From Actinokineospora auranticolor (GTDB taxonomy: Bacteria > Actinomycetota > Actinomycetes > Mycobacteriales > Pseudonocardiaceae): a stretch of 64,000 nucleotides of DNA. A model generated the notes under the pieces. The model had not been told where the DNA came from. It saw only the letters and a program-made list of their open reading frames with translations, and did no database searches. Below, piece by piece: positions 18,781-27,164 of the stretch (its first letter is position 1; every line of letters starts with the position of its first letter). The DNA is taken from contig NZ_PTIX01000002.1 of NCBI RefSeq assembly GCF_002934265.1, forward strand, positions 248,001 through 312,000, read 5' to 3'. Both the position numbers and the translations under genes were made by a program.

Positions 18781-20092
18781 CCCCACCAGGTCCTGCGCGG
18801 TCCTGGTCGGCAGCGCGCACTACACGGACCCCGCACTGCACGACCTACCGGCGGTCCGCAACAACGTAGAAGACCTATCCCGCGTCCTAACCGACCCAAC
18901 CCTGGGCGGCCTGTCCCGGGAGTCCTGCCACGTCTTCCACGACCTGACCTCCAACCAGACCGCGCGCATCGAACGCCTGGCCCGCACGGCGGAAGACCTG
19001 CTGCTGGTCTACTTCGCGGGCCACAGCGTGCTCAACACCGGTGGCCAACTCGCACTGGCCATGCAGGACACCGAACTCGACTACCCCGACTACAACGTCT
19101 GGCACCTGCACCAACTCCGATCGGCACTGATCAACAGCCGCGCCACCGTCCGCGTCCTGGTACTCGACACCTGCTACTCCGAGCGCGTCATGGCCCAGTT
19201 AGGCGTCATGGGCATGGCGGACGCGCAGTTGTCGGTCAACGGCACCTACACCCTGGTATCCGCACCGGCACACCTGCCTTCCCTCGCCCCACCAGGCGAA
19301 AAACACACCGCCTTCACCGGCGAACTCCTCACCCTCTTACGCGAAGGCATCCCGGATAGCGACGACCTGCTCTCCATGCAGACGGTCTACCGAGAACTGA
19401 GCCGCCGCCTCATCAGCCGAGGGCTGCCGTCCCCGAAACAACTCAACCGCGACACCGCCGACGAGTTCGCACTGGTGCGCAACCGCGCCCCCAAGCCGAA
19501 GCCACCGGAGCCGAAAGACTGGCTCGCCCTGCGCAATCGAGTCCTCGACCGCGCGCTGGACTTCGACGCCCGCATGCACGCCATCACCGACCTGGTGGCC
19601 CTCGCCGAGGTCCCCGGCATGGCGTCGGAACTGAAGTGGCTGGCGGCCAACGGCACCTTGCCGATCCTGCTGCGCATCCACCTGGTCCACCAGATCAGCG
19701 GCGTCCTGGGCGACGCGGACGCCGAAGACACCCTGGAGACGATCGTCGGCTACGGCCGGGGCAGGGCCGCGTGGCGGCGGCTGCGCGAGTTCATCGACCG
19801 GCTGGACGCCTTCGAGAGCGACGACCAGGCCTGGGTCTCGGCGAGCGAGCACTGGGACGTGTCCGATGTGGTCGCCTCCGGCGACCCGGACCGCCTGTGG
19901 GGCCTGCTGATGGCGATGATGCTCTTCGCCTGCGGGCTCACGGTCCGGGAGTGCTCCCGCGCCGCGGCGGAGTTGCACGACCTCGGGTACCCCGCGCACG
20001 CCCGGCACCTGTTCGAAGGGCTGAAGCTGGACAGGAGCATCGACCCCTACCAGCGCCTGGGACTCCGGTACTCACCGGTTGCGCGGGAGTAG
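18767..20092 (+). CDS. Caspase-fold protease (peptidase C14-like)
   Basis: A 441-residue protein. The N-terminal ~225 residues form a metacaspase-like domain opening with CAVLVGSAHYTD, with the catalytic His86 in LVYFAGHSV and Cys136 in VLVLDTCYSER, both after hydrophobic strands as expected. The C-terminal ~200 residues are helical and Trp/Leu-rich with no enzymatic motif, possibly a sensor or adaptor. With the overlapping EACC1-like gene it forms a compact effector pair of the kind seen in bacterial conflict or cell-suicide systems. The 3' end overlaps the convergent membrane gene by 21 bp. Confidence 0.85.
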   Translation: MRLADPTRSCAVLVGSAHYTDPALHDLPAVRNNVEDLSRVLTDPTLGGLSRESCHVFHDLTSNQTARIERLARTAEDLLLVYFAGHSVLNTGGQLALAMQDTELDYPDYNVWHLHQLRSALINSRATVRVLVLDTCYSERVMAQLGVMGMADAQLSVNGTYTLVSAPAHLPSLAPPGEKHTAFTGELLTLLREGIPDSDDLLSMQTVYRELSRRLISRGLPSPKQLNRDTADEFALVRNRAPKPKPPEPKDWLALRNRVLDRALDFDARMHAITDLVALAEVPGMASELKWLAANGTLPILLRIHLVHQISGVLGDADAEDTLETIVGYGRGRAAWRRLREFIDRLDAFESDDQAWVSASEHWDVSDVVASGDPDRLWGLLMAMMLFACGLTVRECSRAAAELHDLGYPAHARHLFEGLKLDRSIDPYQRLGLRYSPVARE

Positions 20093-20758
20093 CCGGTAGA
20101 CCGGGTCCGCGTTCCGGCCCATTTCCACGAGCAACGGACCGATCCCCAGCACGGGCGGCGGCCCGGGATCGACCACTGCGGGGACCTGCACCTCCTCGGT
20201 GGCCTCCGCCTCCGTGGTACTCGGGTGCGCCACTTCCGGCCGCCGATTCGCCAGGTGGGTGGCCGACGCGGAGAGGATGGCGCAAGCGCAAACAGCCACC
20301 AAGGCGAGCAGGACGAACGCGAGCCAGGGCGGCAGGTCGAACTTGAGGAGCACTACCACGATCGCCAGGGCGAACCCCGCTCCGGTGACGGCGACGAGCG
20401 CCGACTCACCCCGGCGTGGGTGTTTGGTCGAACCGGCGAACGCGATCGACGCGCCCAGGGGCAGGAGCGCCAGAGCCAGCGCCGCCCTGTCGAATGCCAG
20501 GCTCCGCTCCTTGGTCGGATCCGCCAACAACACCGTCGCCGCGGCGCCCAACCCCAGACCGAGGATCGGCAGACCGAGGACCAGTGTCGGCTTCGCCCCC
20601 GAGTCGATGGCGATCAGGCCCGCGCCGAGCGTCATCGCACCCAGGGCGATGGCGAACCACAGTGTGGCCGTGGGCGGCACGGTCGGTAGCCACTGCCAGA
20701 ACAGGTTGCTCGTGGTGAGCCCGAGGAGCAGGGCGAGCGCACCGAAGAACTTCACCAC
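20072..20758 (-). CDS. Multi-pass membrane protein, partner of the Ser/Thr kinase
   Basis: A 228-residue protein with about six hydrophobic helices up to residue 165 and a cytoplasmic acidic/Pro-rich tail ending GLLVEMGRNADPVYRLLPRNR-like. The GTG start has AGGAG six bases upstream and lies 9 bp after the kinase stop, so it is co-transcribed with it. It has no family I recognise. Possible roles are a kinase substrate or a membrane partner (inference). Confidence 0.75.
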   Translation of the reverse strand: MVKFFGALALLLGLTTSNLFWQWLPTVPPTATLWFAIALGAMTLGAGLIAIDSGAKPTLVLGLPILGLGLGAAATVLLADPTKERSLAFDRAALALALLPLGASIAFAGSTKHPRRGESALVAVTGAGFALAIVVVLLKFDLPPWLAFVLLALVAVCACAILSASATHLANRRPEVAHPSTTEAEATEEVQVPAVVDPGPPPVLGIGPLLVEMGRNADPVYRLLPRNR

Positions 20759-20767
20759 CGGCCGCTC

Positions 20768-22741
20768 CTAGCGCACGGGGCGGGTGCGGTCTTCGCCCTC
20801 GATGTCCTGGCGGCGGACGATCTGGGTGACCGGGCCGGTCTCGGTGTGGCCCTCGCGGGCCAGCCAGTCGCTGAGTTCTCGGCTGACGGCGGCCAGGGTG
20901 GGCCGGCGGCCCGGCTCCGGGTCGAGTGCGGCGAGCAACAACCGCCGGTGGGCGCTGCGCTGGGGGAGTTCCGTGAGGGGTTCCGCCTTGGCCGCTGCCA
21001 TCAGGGCGGCCATGGCGTTCTCGCGGTTGCCGCGCGGCGGCTTGCCGGTCAACGCGTAGCTCACCGTGGCCGCCAGCTGCCAGGCGTCCGAGGCCGGGGT
21101 GGCGTTCGCGCCCGCCGCGGTCTCCGACGCCAGGAAGTCCGGGGTGCCGACCATCATGCCCGTCGCCGTCAGGGTCGAGTCGCCCTTCGAGCGGGCGATG
21201 CCGAAGTCGATCAGGTGCGCGTTGCCGTCCGGGTCGATGATCACGTTCGACGGCTTCACGTCCCGGTGCAGCACGCCCTTCGCGTGCGCGGCCGACAGCG
21301 CCCCCGCCATGGTGATCCACAGCCGGGCCACCGCCACGTCGTCCAGCGCACCGCCGCTGGTGACGCGGTCGGCCAGGGGCTGGCCCTCGATGTACTCCAT
21401 GACCAGGCCGAGGCCGTCGGGCTCGGAGACGATGTCGTAGACCCGCACGCAGTTCGGGTGGTGCACGGCGGCCAGCGCGCGGCCCTCGCGCAGCATGCGC
21501 TCCTCGGTCTCGACGTCCGGCGCGTGCGCCATCTTCACCGCGACCGTGCGGTCGAGCTGGGTGTCCACGGCCAGCCACACCGAGCCGAACCCGCCCTGGC
21601 CCAGCACGCGGACCTTGCGGAAGCGGCTGCCCAGCGGCTTGATCGGCGGGGGCGGGGTGGCGCCGCGCGGGGTGAACGGCAGCGGCCCGGGGTCCGCGGC
21701 CAGCGCGCCCTCCGGTTCCGGCGCGCGCAGCGTCGGCGACTTGAGCGCGGGCGGCACGAACGGCTTGTCGCCGGTCACCCTCGTGGTGGCGTCCGCCTCC
21801 GGCACGTACTTTGGCACCGGGGGCGGCGGCACGTACGGCGGCGGCTTGCGCGGCCCGACCGGCCCCTGCGGCACCGGTGGCTGGACCGGCGGCGGCACCT
21901 GCCGCTGCTGCGCCGACATCTGCTGCGGCTGCCGCTGCACCTGCGTCGGCGGGTGCTGCCGGGCACCCTGGTGCGCGGGCTGCGGCTGGTGCTGGGACGG
22001 CTGGTGGTGCGCGGGCGGACCGGCGTCCGGCTTCTGGTAGCTGCGCTCGACCACCGACCAGCTCGGCGGCCCGATCACGTACACCGGGATCAACCCGAGC
22101 ACGCTGATCGGCAGGAACCCGGCCCACAGGTGCGACACGGTGTTCGCCTCGATCGGCAGCACCAGCAGGATCAGCACCACGAACGGGAGCCAGAACAGCC
22201 GCGACGGCCACTTCGGACCGCGCCGCAGCGCCGCCCTGGCCTGCAGCATCACGAACAGCAGGCACAGCGCGGGCACCACGACCAGCATGCCGATGCGCAG
22301 CAGCAGCATCGGCCAGGACTCGAAGGAGTGGAACAGCACCTCGTAGCCGTTGGCCCGGCCGCCGAGGTAGCTGGCCTGCTGGCCGACCCAGCAGTGCTCC
22401 TCGCCGAACGACCGCGTCTCGGCGGCGCTGAGCGTGACCTCGCCGTCACCGGTGAACACGCTGCGGTAGACACCGCCGATGCCGCCGAAGAGCAGCCACG
22501 GGAACAGGAAGGCGGTGAGCAGCCCGATCGCGCCGAACACCGAGATGGTGACGGCGTTGAGGGTGTTGCCGGTGACCTTGCGGACCAGCGCGACGGTCAC
22601 CGTGCCCAACACCGGCAGCAGCGCGATCAGCGCGCCTGCCGTGCTCGTCGCCCACACCCAGTCCCCGGGGCAGATCCCCGGGCCGAAGATGCTGTGCGCG
22701 AAGGACAGCAGCGAAGCAGCCAGCTCCAGCACCGCGTCCAC
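20768..22741 (-). CDS. Membrane Ser/Thr protein kinase with N-terminal multi-pass region
   Basis: A 657-residue protein. About five membrane helices occupy the first ~230 residues, then a long Pro/Gln-rich linker, then a C-terminal Hanks-type kinase domain (last ~280 residues). Active motifs are GQGGFGSVW, VAVKMAH, HRDVKPSN and LIDFGIA, with ASE in place of APE. Actinobacterial PknB-like kinases usually have the kinase first and one membrane helix after it, so this is inverted. The frame extends to 22777, but GTG at 22741 has GAGAGGAG eight bases upstream. It is followed by a co-transcribed membrane protein. Confidence 0.9.
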   Translation of the reverse strand: MDAVLELAASLLSFAHSIFGPGICPGDWVWATSTAGALIALLPVLGTVTVALVRKVTGNTLNAVTISVFGAIGLLTAFLFPWLLFGGIGGVYRSVFTGDGEVTLSAAETRSFGEEHCWVGQQASYLGGRANGYEVLFHSFESWPMLLLRIGMLVVVPALCLLFVMLQARAALRRGPKWPSRLFWLPFVVLILLVLPIEANTVSHLWAGFLPISVLGLIPVYVIGPPSWSVVERSYQKPDAGPPAHHQPSQHQPQPAHQGARQHPPTQVQRQPQQMSAQQRQVPPPVQPPVPQGPVGPRKPPPYVPPPPVPKYVPEADATTRVTGDKPFVPPALKSPTLRAPEPEGALAADPGPLPFTPRGATPPPPIKPLGSRFRKVRVLGQGGFGSVWLAVDTQLDRTVAVKMAHAPDVETEERMLREGRALAAVHHPNCVRVYDIVSEPDGLGLVMEYIEGQPLADRVTSGGALDDVAVARLWITMAGALSAAHAKGVLHRDVKPSNVIIDPDGNAHLIDFGIARSKGDSTLTATGMMVGTPDFLASETAAGANATPASDAWQLAATVSYALTGKPPRGNRENAMAALMAAAKAEPLTELPQRSAHRRLLLAALDPEPGRRPTLAAVSRELSDWLAREGHTETGPVTQIVRRQDIEGEDRTRPVR

Positions 22742-22997
22742 CAGCTCCTCTCGTGGTCGGACCGGGGAACGGCGCACTCCCGCGGCACTTCACCGAATAG
22801 GACGCGCCCGCGGGTGTCGAGGTTGTGGTGGTCTCGCCCACGCGGCGTCCGGTGGCGACCAGTTTATCGGCGACCGCGGCCCGGTTCGGCTCATCCGGTG
22901 GCTGTCGGCGGTATCGGTGGCGATCTGTGCCCCGGATGCCACACAGTTGCGTCCGGACCGGGCAACCCCCGGGGCCGCGAACGTCGGAGGAGGCGCC

Positions 22998-23210
22998 ATG
23001 CACCGCAAGCCGGTGGCCTCGTCCAGCGTCGCCGCCGTCGGCTACGACCCGGACCGGCTGATCCTGGAGGTCGAGTTCCACCACGGCGGGGTCTACCAGT
23101 ACCTGGACATCCCGAAGCGGGTGTACTGGCAGTTCATGTCCGCGCCCAGCCTCGGCGCGTTCCTCAACCAGGAGATCAAGGGCCGCTACCGGGTCCTGGG
23201 CGTGGAGTGA
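22998..23210 (+). CDS. KTSC-domain protein
   Basis: A 70-residue protein that is one KTSC domain: VASSSVAAVGYDPDRLILEVEFHHGGVYQYLDIP, then VYWQFMSAPSLGAFLNQEIKGRY. A strong GGAGGAGG ribosome site precedes the ATG at 22998. The domain is named from a C-terminal extension in some lysyl-tRNA synthetases; stand-alone copies have no known function. A perfect 24-bp palindromic hairpin follows the stop. Confidence 0.88.
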   Translation: MHRKPVASSSVAAVGYDPDRLILEVEFHHGGVYQYLDIPKRVYWQFMSAPSLGAFLNQEIKGRYRVLGVE

Positions 23211-23219
23211 ACGCGAAAA

Positions 23220-23243
23220 GGCCCGGCGGGATCCCGCCGGGCC
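23220..23243. terminator. Palindromic bidirectional terminator
   Basis: A perfect 24-bp palindrome made of GGCCCGGCGGGA and TCCCGCCGGGCC, preceded by AAAA on the + strand. It lies between the convergent KTSC and thioredoxin genes and is close to both stop codons, so it can end both transcripts. Confidence 0.8.
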
Positions 23244-23258
23244 GGTTGCTGGTCCGTG

Positions 23259-23633
23259 CTACTTCTGCTGCGCGGCCTCGGCCGCGGCCGCCTGGGCCCG
23301 GACCTCGTCCATGTCCAGCGCCTTGGCCTGGGTGATCAGGTCGTCCAGCGCGGCGGCGGGCAGCGCGCCCGGCTGGGCGTAGAGCAGCTGGCCGTCGCGC
23401 ACCACCATCACCGTGGGGATGCTGCGGATCTCGAACACCGCGGCGACCTGCGGCTGCGCCTCCGTGTCGAGCTTGGCGAAGACGACGTCCGGGTGCTTCT
23501 CGGACGCGGCCTCGAAGACGGGGGCGAACTGCCTGCACGGCCCGCACCAGGACGCCCAGAAGTCGACCAGGACGGTGCCGCCTCGGGCGACCACCTCGTC
23601 GAAGTTGTCGGCGGTCAGCTCGACCGTTGCCAC
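23259..23633 (-). CDS. Thioredoxin-family protein
   Basis: A 124-residue thioredoxin fold with the active site WCGPC (Cys30, Cys33) after VLVDFWAS and the cis-Pro in RSIPTVMVV. A C-terminal Ala/Gln-rich tail extends it about 15 residues beyond classic TrxA. It acts as a cytoplasmic thiol-disulfide reductant. No thioredoxin reductase is adjacent. The TetR gene beyond it is separated by 78 bp and runs the same way. Confidence 0.92.
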   Translation of the reverse strand: MATVELTADNFDEVVARGGTVLVDFWASWCGPCRQFAPVFEAASEKHPDVVFAKLDTEAQPQVAAVFEIRSIPTVMVVRDGQLLYAQPGALPAAALDDLITQAKALDMDEVRAQAAAAEAAQQK

Positions 23634-23711
23634 AGGGCCTCCTCGATCCAGTGCGCGAGAGCTACAGCCGTCCCAACGCGGGACGACCCCCGAACATTCC
23701 CCGCGCGCCCA

Positions 23712-24305
23712 CTACACCCCCAACCGGTGGCGGACGCCGGTCTCGGCGCGCGTGTAGGGCGTGTCGTCGCGGGTGGTCAGGCTCTCCTCGTTCGCCGCCC
23801 GCCCCAGCGCGTTGACCTCGAAGACCAGTTGGTCGACGTCGGTGTCCGCCGGAAGTTGACCGTCGGCCACGGCGTCGGCGGCCACCGCGACCAGCAGGCC
23901 CGCCCACTGCCGGTTCCGCGCGACGACGAGGTCGCGCACCCGCCCGTCGCGGGCGTCGAACTCGGCGCTCACGGCGGAGAAGAAGCAGCCCCCGGGGAAG
24001 ACCCGCTCGCGGGAGAAGCGCATCCACAACTCGAACAGCGCCATCAGCCGCGGCACGCCCCGCGGCGCGCGAAGGCCGGGCCGCACGACCTGGTCGATGA
24101 AGACCTGGGTGGCAAACTCGACGGTGGCGAGCTGCAACTCCTCCTTGGAGCCGAAGTGCGCGAAGACGCCGCTCTTGCTGAACCCGAGCTCGCCCGCGAG
24201 CCTGCCCACGGTCAGCCCCTCCAGCCCGTCGACGGTGGCGATGTCCACCGCGCGGGCGAGGGTCGCGCGGCGGGTCTCCTCACCGCGGGCAAGTCGTCCG
24301 TCCAC
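23712..24305 (-). CDS. TetR-family regulator
   Basis: A 197-residue repressor with the N-terminal helix-turn-helix (ATVDGLEGLTVGRLAGELGFSKSGVFAHFGSKEELQLA, about 23-60) and a helical ligand-binding domain with a TetR_C-like GGCFFSAVSAEFDARDG. The start is GTG at 24305. It is divergent from the DinB-like gene at 24413, and the gap between them holds a perfect CGAACGTTCG palindrome. Autoregulation and control of the neighbour are likely. Confidence 0.9.
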   Translation of the reverse strand: MDGRLARGEETRRATLARAVDIATVDGLEGLTVGRLAGELGFSKSGVFAHFGSKEELQLATVEFATQVFIDQVVRPGLRAPRGVPRLMALFELWMRFSRERVFPGGCFFSAVSAEFDARDGRVRDLVVARNRQWAGLLVAVAADAVADGQLPADTDVDQLVFEVNALGRAANEESLTTRDDTPYTRAETGVRHRLGV

Positions 24306-24380
24306 GGACCAAATCTAGGCGACGCGCCCGGGTTCCCCCGACACCTGGACGCCGGGCACCGAGGTCTGGAACTATTTGAC

Positions 24381-24390
24381 CGAACGTTCG
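24381..24390. promoter_or_regulatory. Palindromic operator candidate between TetR and DinB-like genes
   Basis: CGAACGTTCG is a perfect 10-bp palindrome followed directly by TATAAA, a strong -10-like box in this GC-rich DNA. It lies in the only divergent promoter space of the TetR gene. The spacing to the downstream GTG (23 bp from the palindrome) leaves a very short leader. Confidence 0.55.
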
Positions 24391-24412
24391 TATAAAAATC
24401 GGGAGGACAACC

Positions 24413-24979
24413 GTGGACCTCAGGGAGCTGGACCGCCGGGCCGTCGCCGCGACGGGCGCGATCATCGACGGGCTGACCGACGAGCAGTTGGACGCCGAGA
24501 CGCCGTGCACGCGCTGGGCCGTGCGGGACGTCGTCCAGCACATGGTCGACAACCACCGCACCGCGCTGGACACCTTCGGCGACGGCGCGCCCGAGCCCGG
24601 CGCGGACGTCCGGACCGAGTGGCGCCGGACCGCGGCCGCGGTGGTGGACCTGTTCGCCGACGACGCCGTGCTGGCCGCGTCCTACGAGGTGGTCGGCCGG
24701 TCCACCAACGGCCGGACGGCGCTGTCGCTGCACTTCGGCGACACCCTGGTGCACGGCTGGGACATCGGCACCGCCGTCGGCCTGCACGTGCGCATCGACG
24801 ACGACCTCGCCGAGGCGATGCTGGCCGGGATCGCCCGCTGGCCCAAGACAGCGCAGGTCTGGGGCCCGGACGGGTTCTTCGCCCGGCAGCTGCCGGTGGC
24901 CGAGGGCGCCACGCCGACGGAGCGGCTGCTGGCCGCTACCGGGCGGGACGCGGCGTGGACACCGGCTGGTAGGTCGTGA
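24413..24979 (+). CDS. DinB-like / TIGR03086-type protein
   Basis: A 188-residue four-helix-bundle protein of the mycothiol-dependent maleylpyruvate isomerase N-terminal type. The N-terminal block TDEQLDAETPCTRWAVRDVVQHMVDNHRTAL and the second His region LHFGDTLVHGWDIGTAVG supply the metal-ligand histidines of this superfamily. A GGGAGGA ribosome site precedes the GTG. Such proteins often act on small electrophiles with mycothiol, but the substrate is unknown. The end overlaps rlmA-like in antisense by 44 bp. Confidence 0.85.
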   Translation: MDLRELDRRAVAATGAIIDGLTDEQLDAETPCTRWAVRDVVQHMVDNHRTALDTFGDGAPEPGADVRTEWRRTAAAVVDLFADDAVLAASYEVVGRSTNGRTALSLHFGDTLVHGWDIGTAVGLHVRIDDDLAEAMLAGIARWPKTAQVWGPDGFFARQLPVAEGATPTERLLAATGRDAAWTPAGRS

Positions 24980-25775
24980 CCGACACCGAACCGGTCACCC
25001 GGACCGGCTCGGGCAGCGCGGCCACCCGCGCGGCGATGGTGTCCCGGTCGGCGTGGAAGGCGCTCGGGCCCATCCCGACCAGGGCGGCGGCGTCGGCGTG
25101 CGCCAGGGCCATCTCGAACTCGCAGGTCCGCGTGACCTCGGGGGTGAAGTAGGGCGCCAGCTTGGCGTCCACCTGGTCCCGCTTGCCCGCCCCGACGGTC
25201 AGCATGTCCACAGTGGACACCAACTCGGCGAGGTGGCCCGCGGTCGGGGCCACCACCACGAGCCTGCCGTCGGGGTGCAGGACCCGGTGCAACTCGGCCG
25301 GGTTGCGGGGGGCGAACACGTTGAGCACCAGGCCCGCCGCGCCCGACCGGATCGGCAGCGGCCGCCACACGTCGGCGAGCACCGCGCCGATCCGGGGGTG
25401 GGCGCGGGCGGCGCGGCGCAGCGCGGGTTTGGACGCGTCCACGGCGATGCCCGCGCGGTCGTGCGCGGACAGCACCTCGGCGAGGTAGTGCCCGATGCCC
25501 GCGCCCACGTCGACGACGCAGCCCGGCCCGGGCGGCACCAGGCACAGCTCCCACTCGATGAGGGCGTAGTGCCCGGCGCCGAGGAACGCCGCGCGGGCGT
25601 CGGCCATCTCGGCGGTGTCCCCGGTGAACGCGGTGGCCTCGCGCAGCAGGCTGACGTAGCCCTGGCGCGCGATGTCGAACGTGTGCCGGTTCGGGCAGCG
25701 CAAGGAGTTGCCGGACAGGTCCAGATCGCTACCGCAGTGTGGACAGACCAGGTACGGCAAGACGTCGGTGAGCAC
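24936..25775 (-). CDS. 23S rRNA (guanine-N1)-methyltransferase, RlmA/TlrB type
   Basis: A 279-residue SAM-dependent methyltransferase with an N-terminal zinc knuckle (CPHC at 12-15; RCPNRHTFD further on) that binds the target hairpin, then the RlmA signature GYVSLL and the SAM motif VVDVGAGIGHYLAEVL. The conserved Asn/Phe/Pro loop reads VFAPRNPAEL. Gram-positive members (RlmA-II, TlrB) methylate G748 and can confer tylosin-type macrolide tolerance. It begins 1 bp after the upstream FAD-oxidoreductase stop, so they form an operon. Confidence 0.88.
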   Translation of the reverse strand: MLTDVLPYLVCPHCGSDLDLSGNSLRCPNRHTFDIARQGYVSLLREATAFTGDTAEMADARAAFLGAGHYALIEWELCLVPPGPGCVVDVGAGIGHYLAEVLSAHDRAGIAVDASKPALRRAARAHPRIGAVLADVWRPLPIRSGAAGLVLNVFAPRNPAELHRVLHPDGRLVVVAPTAGHLAELVSTVDMLTVGAGKRDQVDAKLAPYFTPEVTRTCEFEMALAHADAAALVGMGPSAFHADRDTIAARVAALPEPVRVTGSVSVTTYQPVSTPRPAR

Positions 25776-25776
25776 C

Positions 25777-27144
25777 CTATGAGCGCAGATCCGTAAGAGC
25801 GGACTCGATGGCGCGATGGAAAGTCGGGTACGCGTAGATCATCCCGCGCAACTCGTCCACGGGCACCTGCGCGTGGACGGCGACAACCAGCGCACTGAGC
25901 ACCTCACCGCCCGTGGGACCCGCCGAGGTCGCACCGATCAGGACACCGCGGTCGGCGTCCTCGACCACCTTGATCAGACCGTGCGCCTTGTGCAGGAAAC
26001 CCCGTGTGGACGACGAAAGATCCGTAGTACCGGTGCGGACGTTGAGGCCCTGTTCGCGCGCAGCGGCCTCGGTTAGGCCTACCGAGCCGATTTCCGGGTC
26101 GGTGAACGTCACGCGCGGAATAGCGCGGTAGACGGCACCGGGGTGCTCTTCGCCGAGGATGTCCGCAGCGGCGATGGCCGCCTGGTACATCGACATGTGC
26201 GTGAAGGCGCCCTTGCCGGTGATGTCCCCGATGGCCCACAGGCCGTCGGTAACGCGCATGTGCTCGTCGACGTTCACACCGCGCGCGGACTCGTTCAGGC
26301 CGTACGCACCGACGCCGAGCGCGGCCATGTCCGACTTGCGACCGGCGGCTACCAGGACCTGCGCGGCCACGACCGGTTCGCCGCCCTCGATCTCGAGGGT
26401 GAACCTCTCGCCGTCGTGCGCGGCGGAGGTGATCTTGACCCCGGTCCGGACCCGGATGCCCTCCGCGGTGAACCGCTCGGCCAGCAGCGCGCTCGCCTCG
26501 GGCTCGTCCAGCGGGAGCAGGCGGTCGTTGGACTGCAACAGCGTGACCTGGGCGCCGAAGCGGGCGAAGACCTGGGTGAACTCGCACCCCACGGGTCCAC
26601 CGCCGATGACGGCCAGCGACTCGGGCACCGCGGTCGCGCGGACCGCGTCCCGGTTCGTCCACACGGGAGTGTCGGCCAGGCCCGGGACCGGCGGGATGGC
26701 CGGGTCGGTGCCGGGGTTGAGCACGATGCCCTTGCGCGCCCGCACGACCCGGTCGCCGACCGCGAGCACCCCGGGCTCGACGATCCGGGCCGCCCCGCGC
26801 AGGACCTGGACGCCCGCCGCGGTCAGCCGGTCGACGGCGACCTGGTCGTTCCAGTCGTCGGTGATCTCCGCGCGCACCCGGGCGGCGACCTTGCCCCAGT
26901 CCGGGCGCACGTCGGCGGTGCCCGCGAACTCCGGCACCCACCGGGCCTCGGCCAGCGCGTCGGCGGCCCGGATCATCGCCTTGGTCGGCACGCACGCGTA
27001 GTACGGGCACTCGCCGCCGACCAGCCGCGACTCGATGGCCGCCACCGCCAGGCCCGCCCCGCCGAGCCGGGTGGCCAGCGCCTCGCCACCGGGTCCGGTC
27101 CCGACGACCGCGACGTCCACCACCAGTTCGTCCGCCACCCGCAC
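25777..27144 (-). CDS. FAD-dependent pyridine nucleotide-disulfide oxidoreductase
   Basis: A 455-residue flavoprotein of the dihydrolipoamide dehydrogenase/mercuric reductase class. The FAD Rossmann motif is VVGTGPGGEALA (13-24), the redox disulfide is Cys46-Cys51 in GGECPYYACVPTKA, the NAD(P) motif is AVIGGGPVGCEFTQVFARFG, and the second FAD site is GLWAIGDITG. The C-terminal active-site segment reads YPTFHRAIESAL rather than the HAHPTLSE of Lpd, and the disulfide loop is unlike the usual CLNVGC/CVNVGC, so the substrate is probably not lipoamide. It is the first gene of a two-gene operon with the rlmA-like gene. Confidence 0.88.
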   Translation of the reverse strand: MRVADELVVDVAVVGTGPGGEALATRLGGAGLAVAAIESRLVGGECPYYACVPTKAMIRAADALAEARWVPEFAGTADVRPDWGKVAARVRAEITDDWNDQVAVDRLTAAGVQVLRGAARIVEPGVLAVGDRVVRARKGIVLNPGTDPAIPPVPGLADTPVWTNRDAVRATAVPESLAVIGGGPVGCEFTQVFARFGAQVTLLQSNDRLLPLDEPEASALLAERFTAEGIRVRTGVKITSAAHDGERFTLEIEGGEPVVAAQVLVAAGRKSDMAALGVGAYGLNESARGVNVDEHMRVTDGLWAIGDITGKGAFTHMSMYQAAIAAADILGEEHPGAVYRAIPRVTFTDPEIGSVGLTEAAAREQGLNVRTGTTDLSSSTRGFLHKAHGLIKVVEDADRGVLIGATSAGPTGGEVLSALVVAVHAQVPVDELRGMIYAYPTFHRAIESALTDLRS

Positions 27145-27164
27145 CAGCTCCTCGTCTCGCCCGG

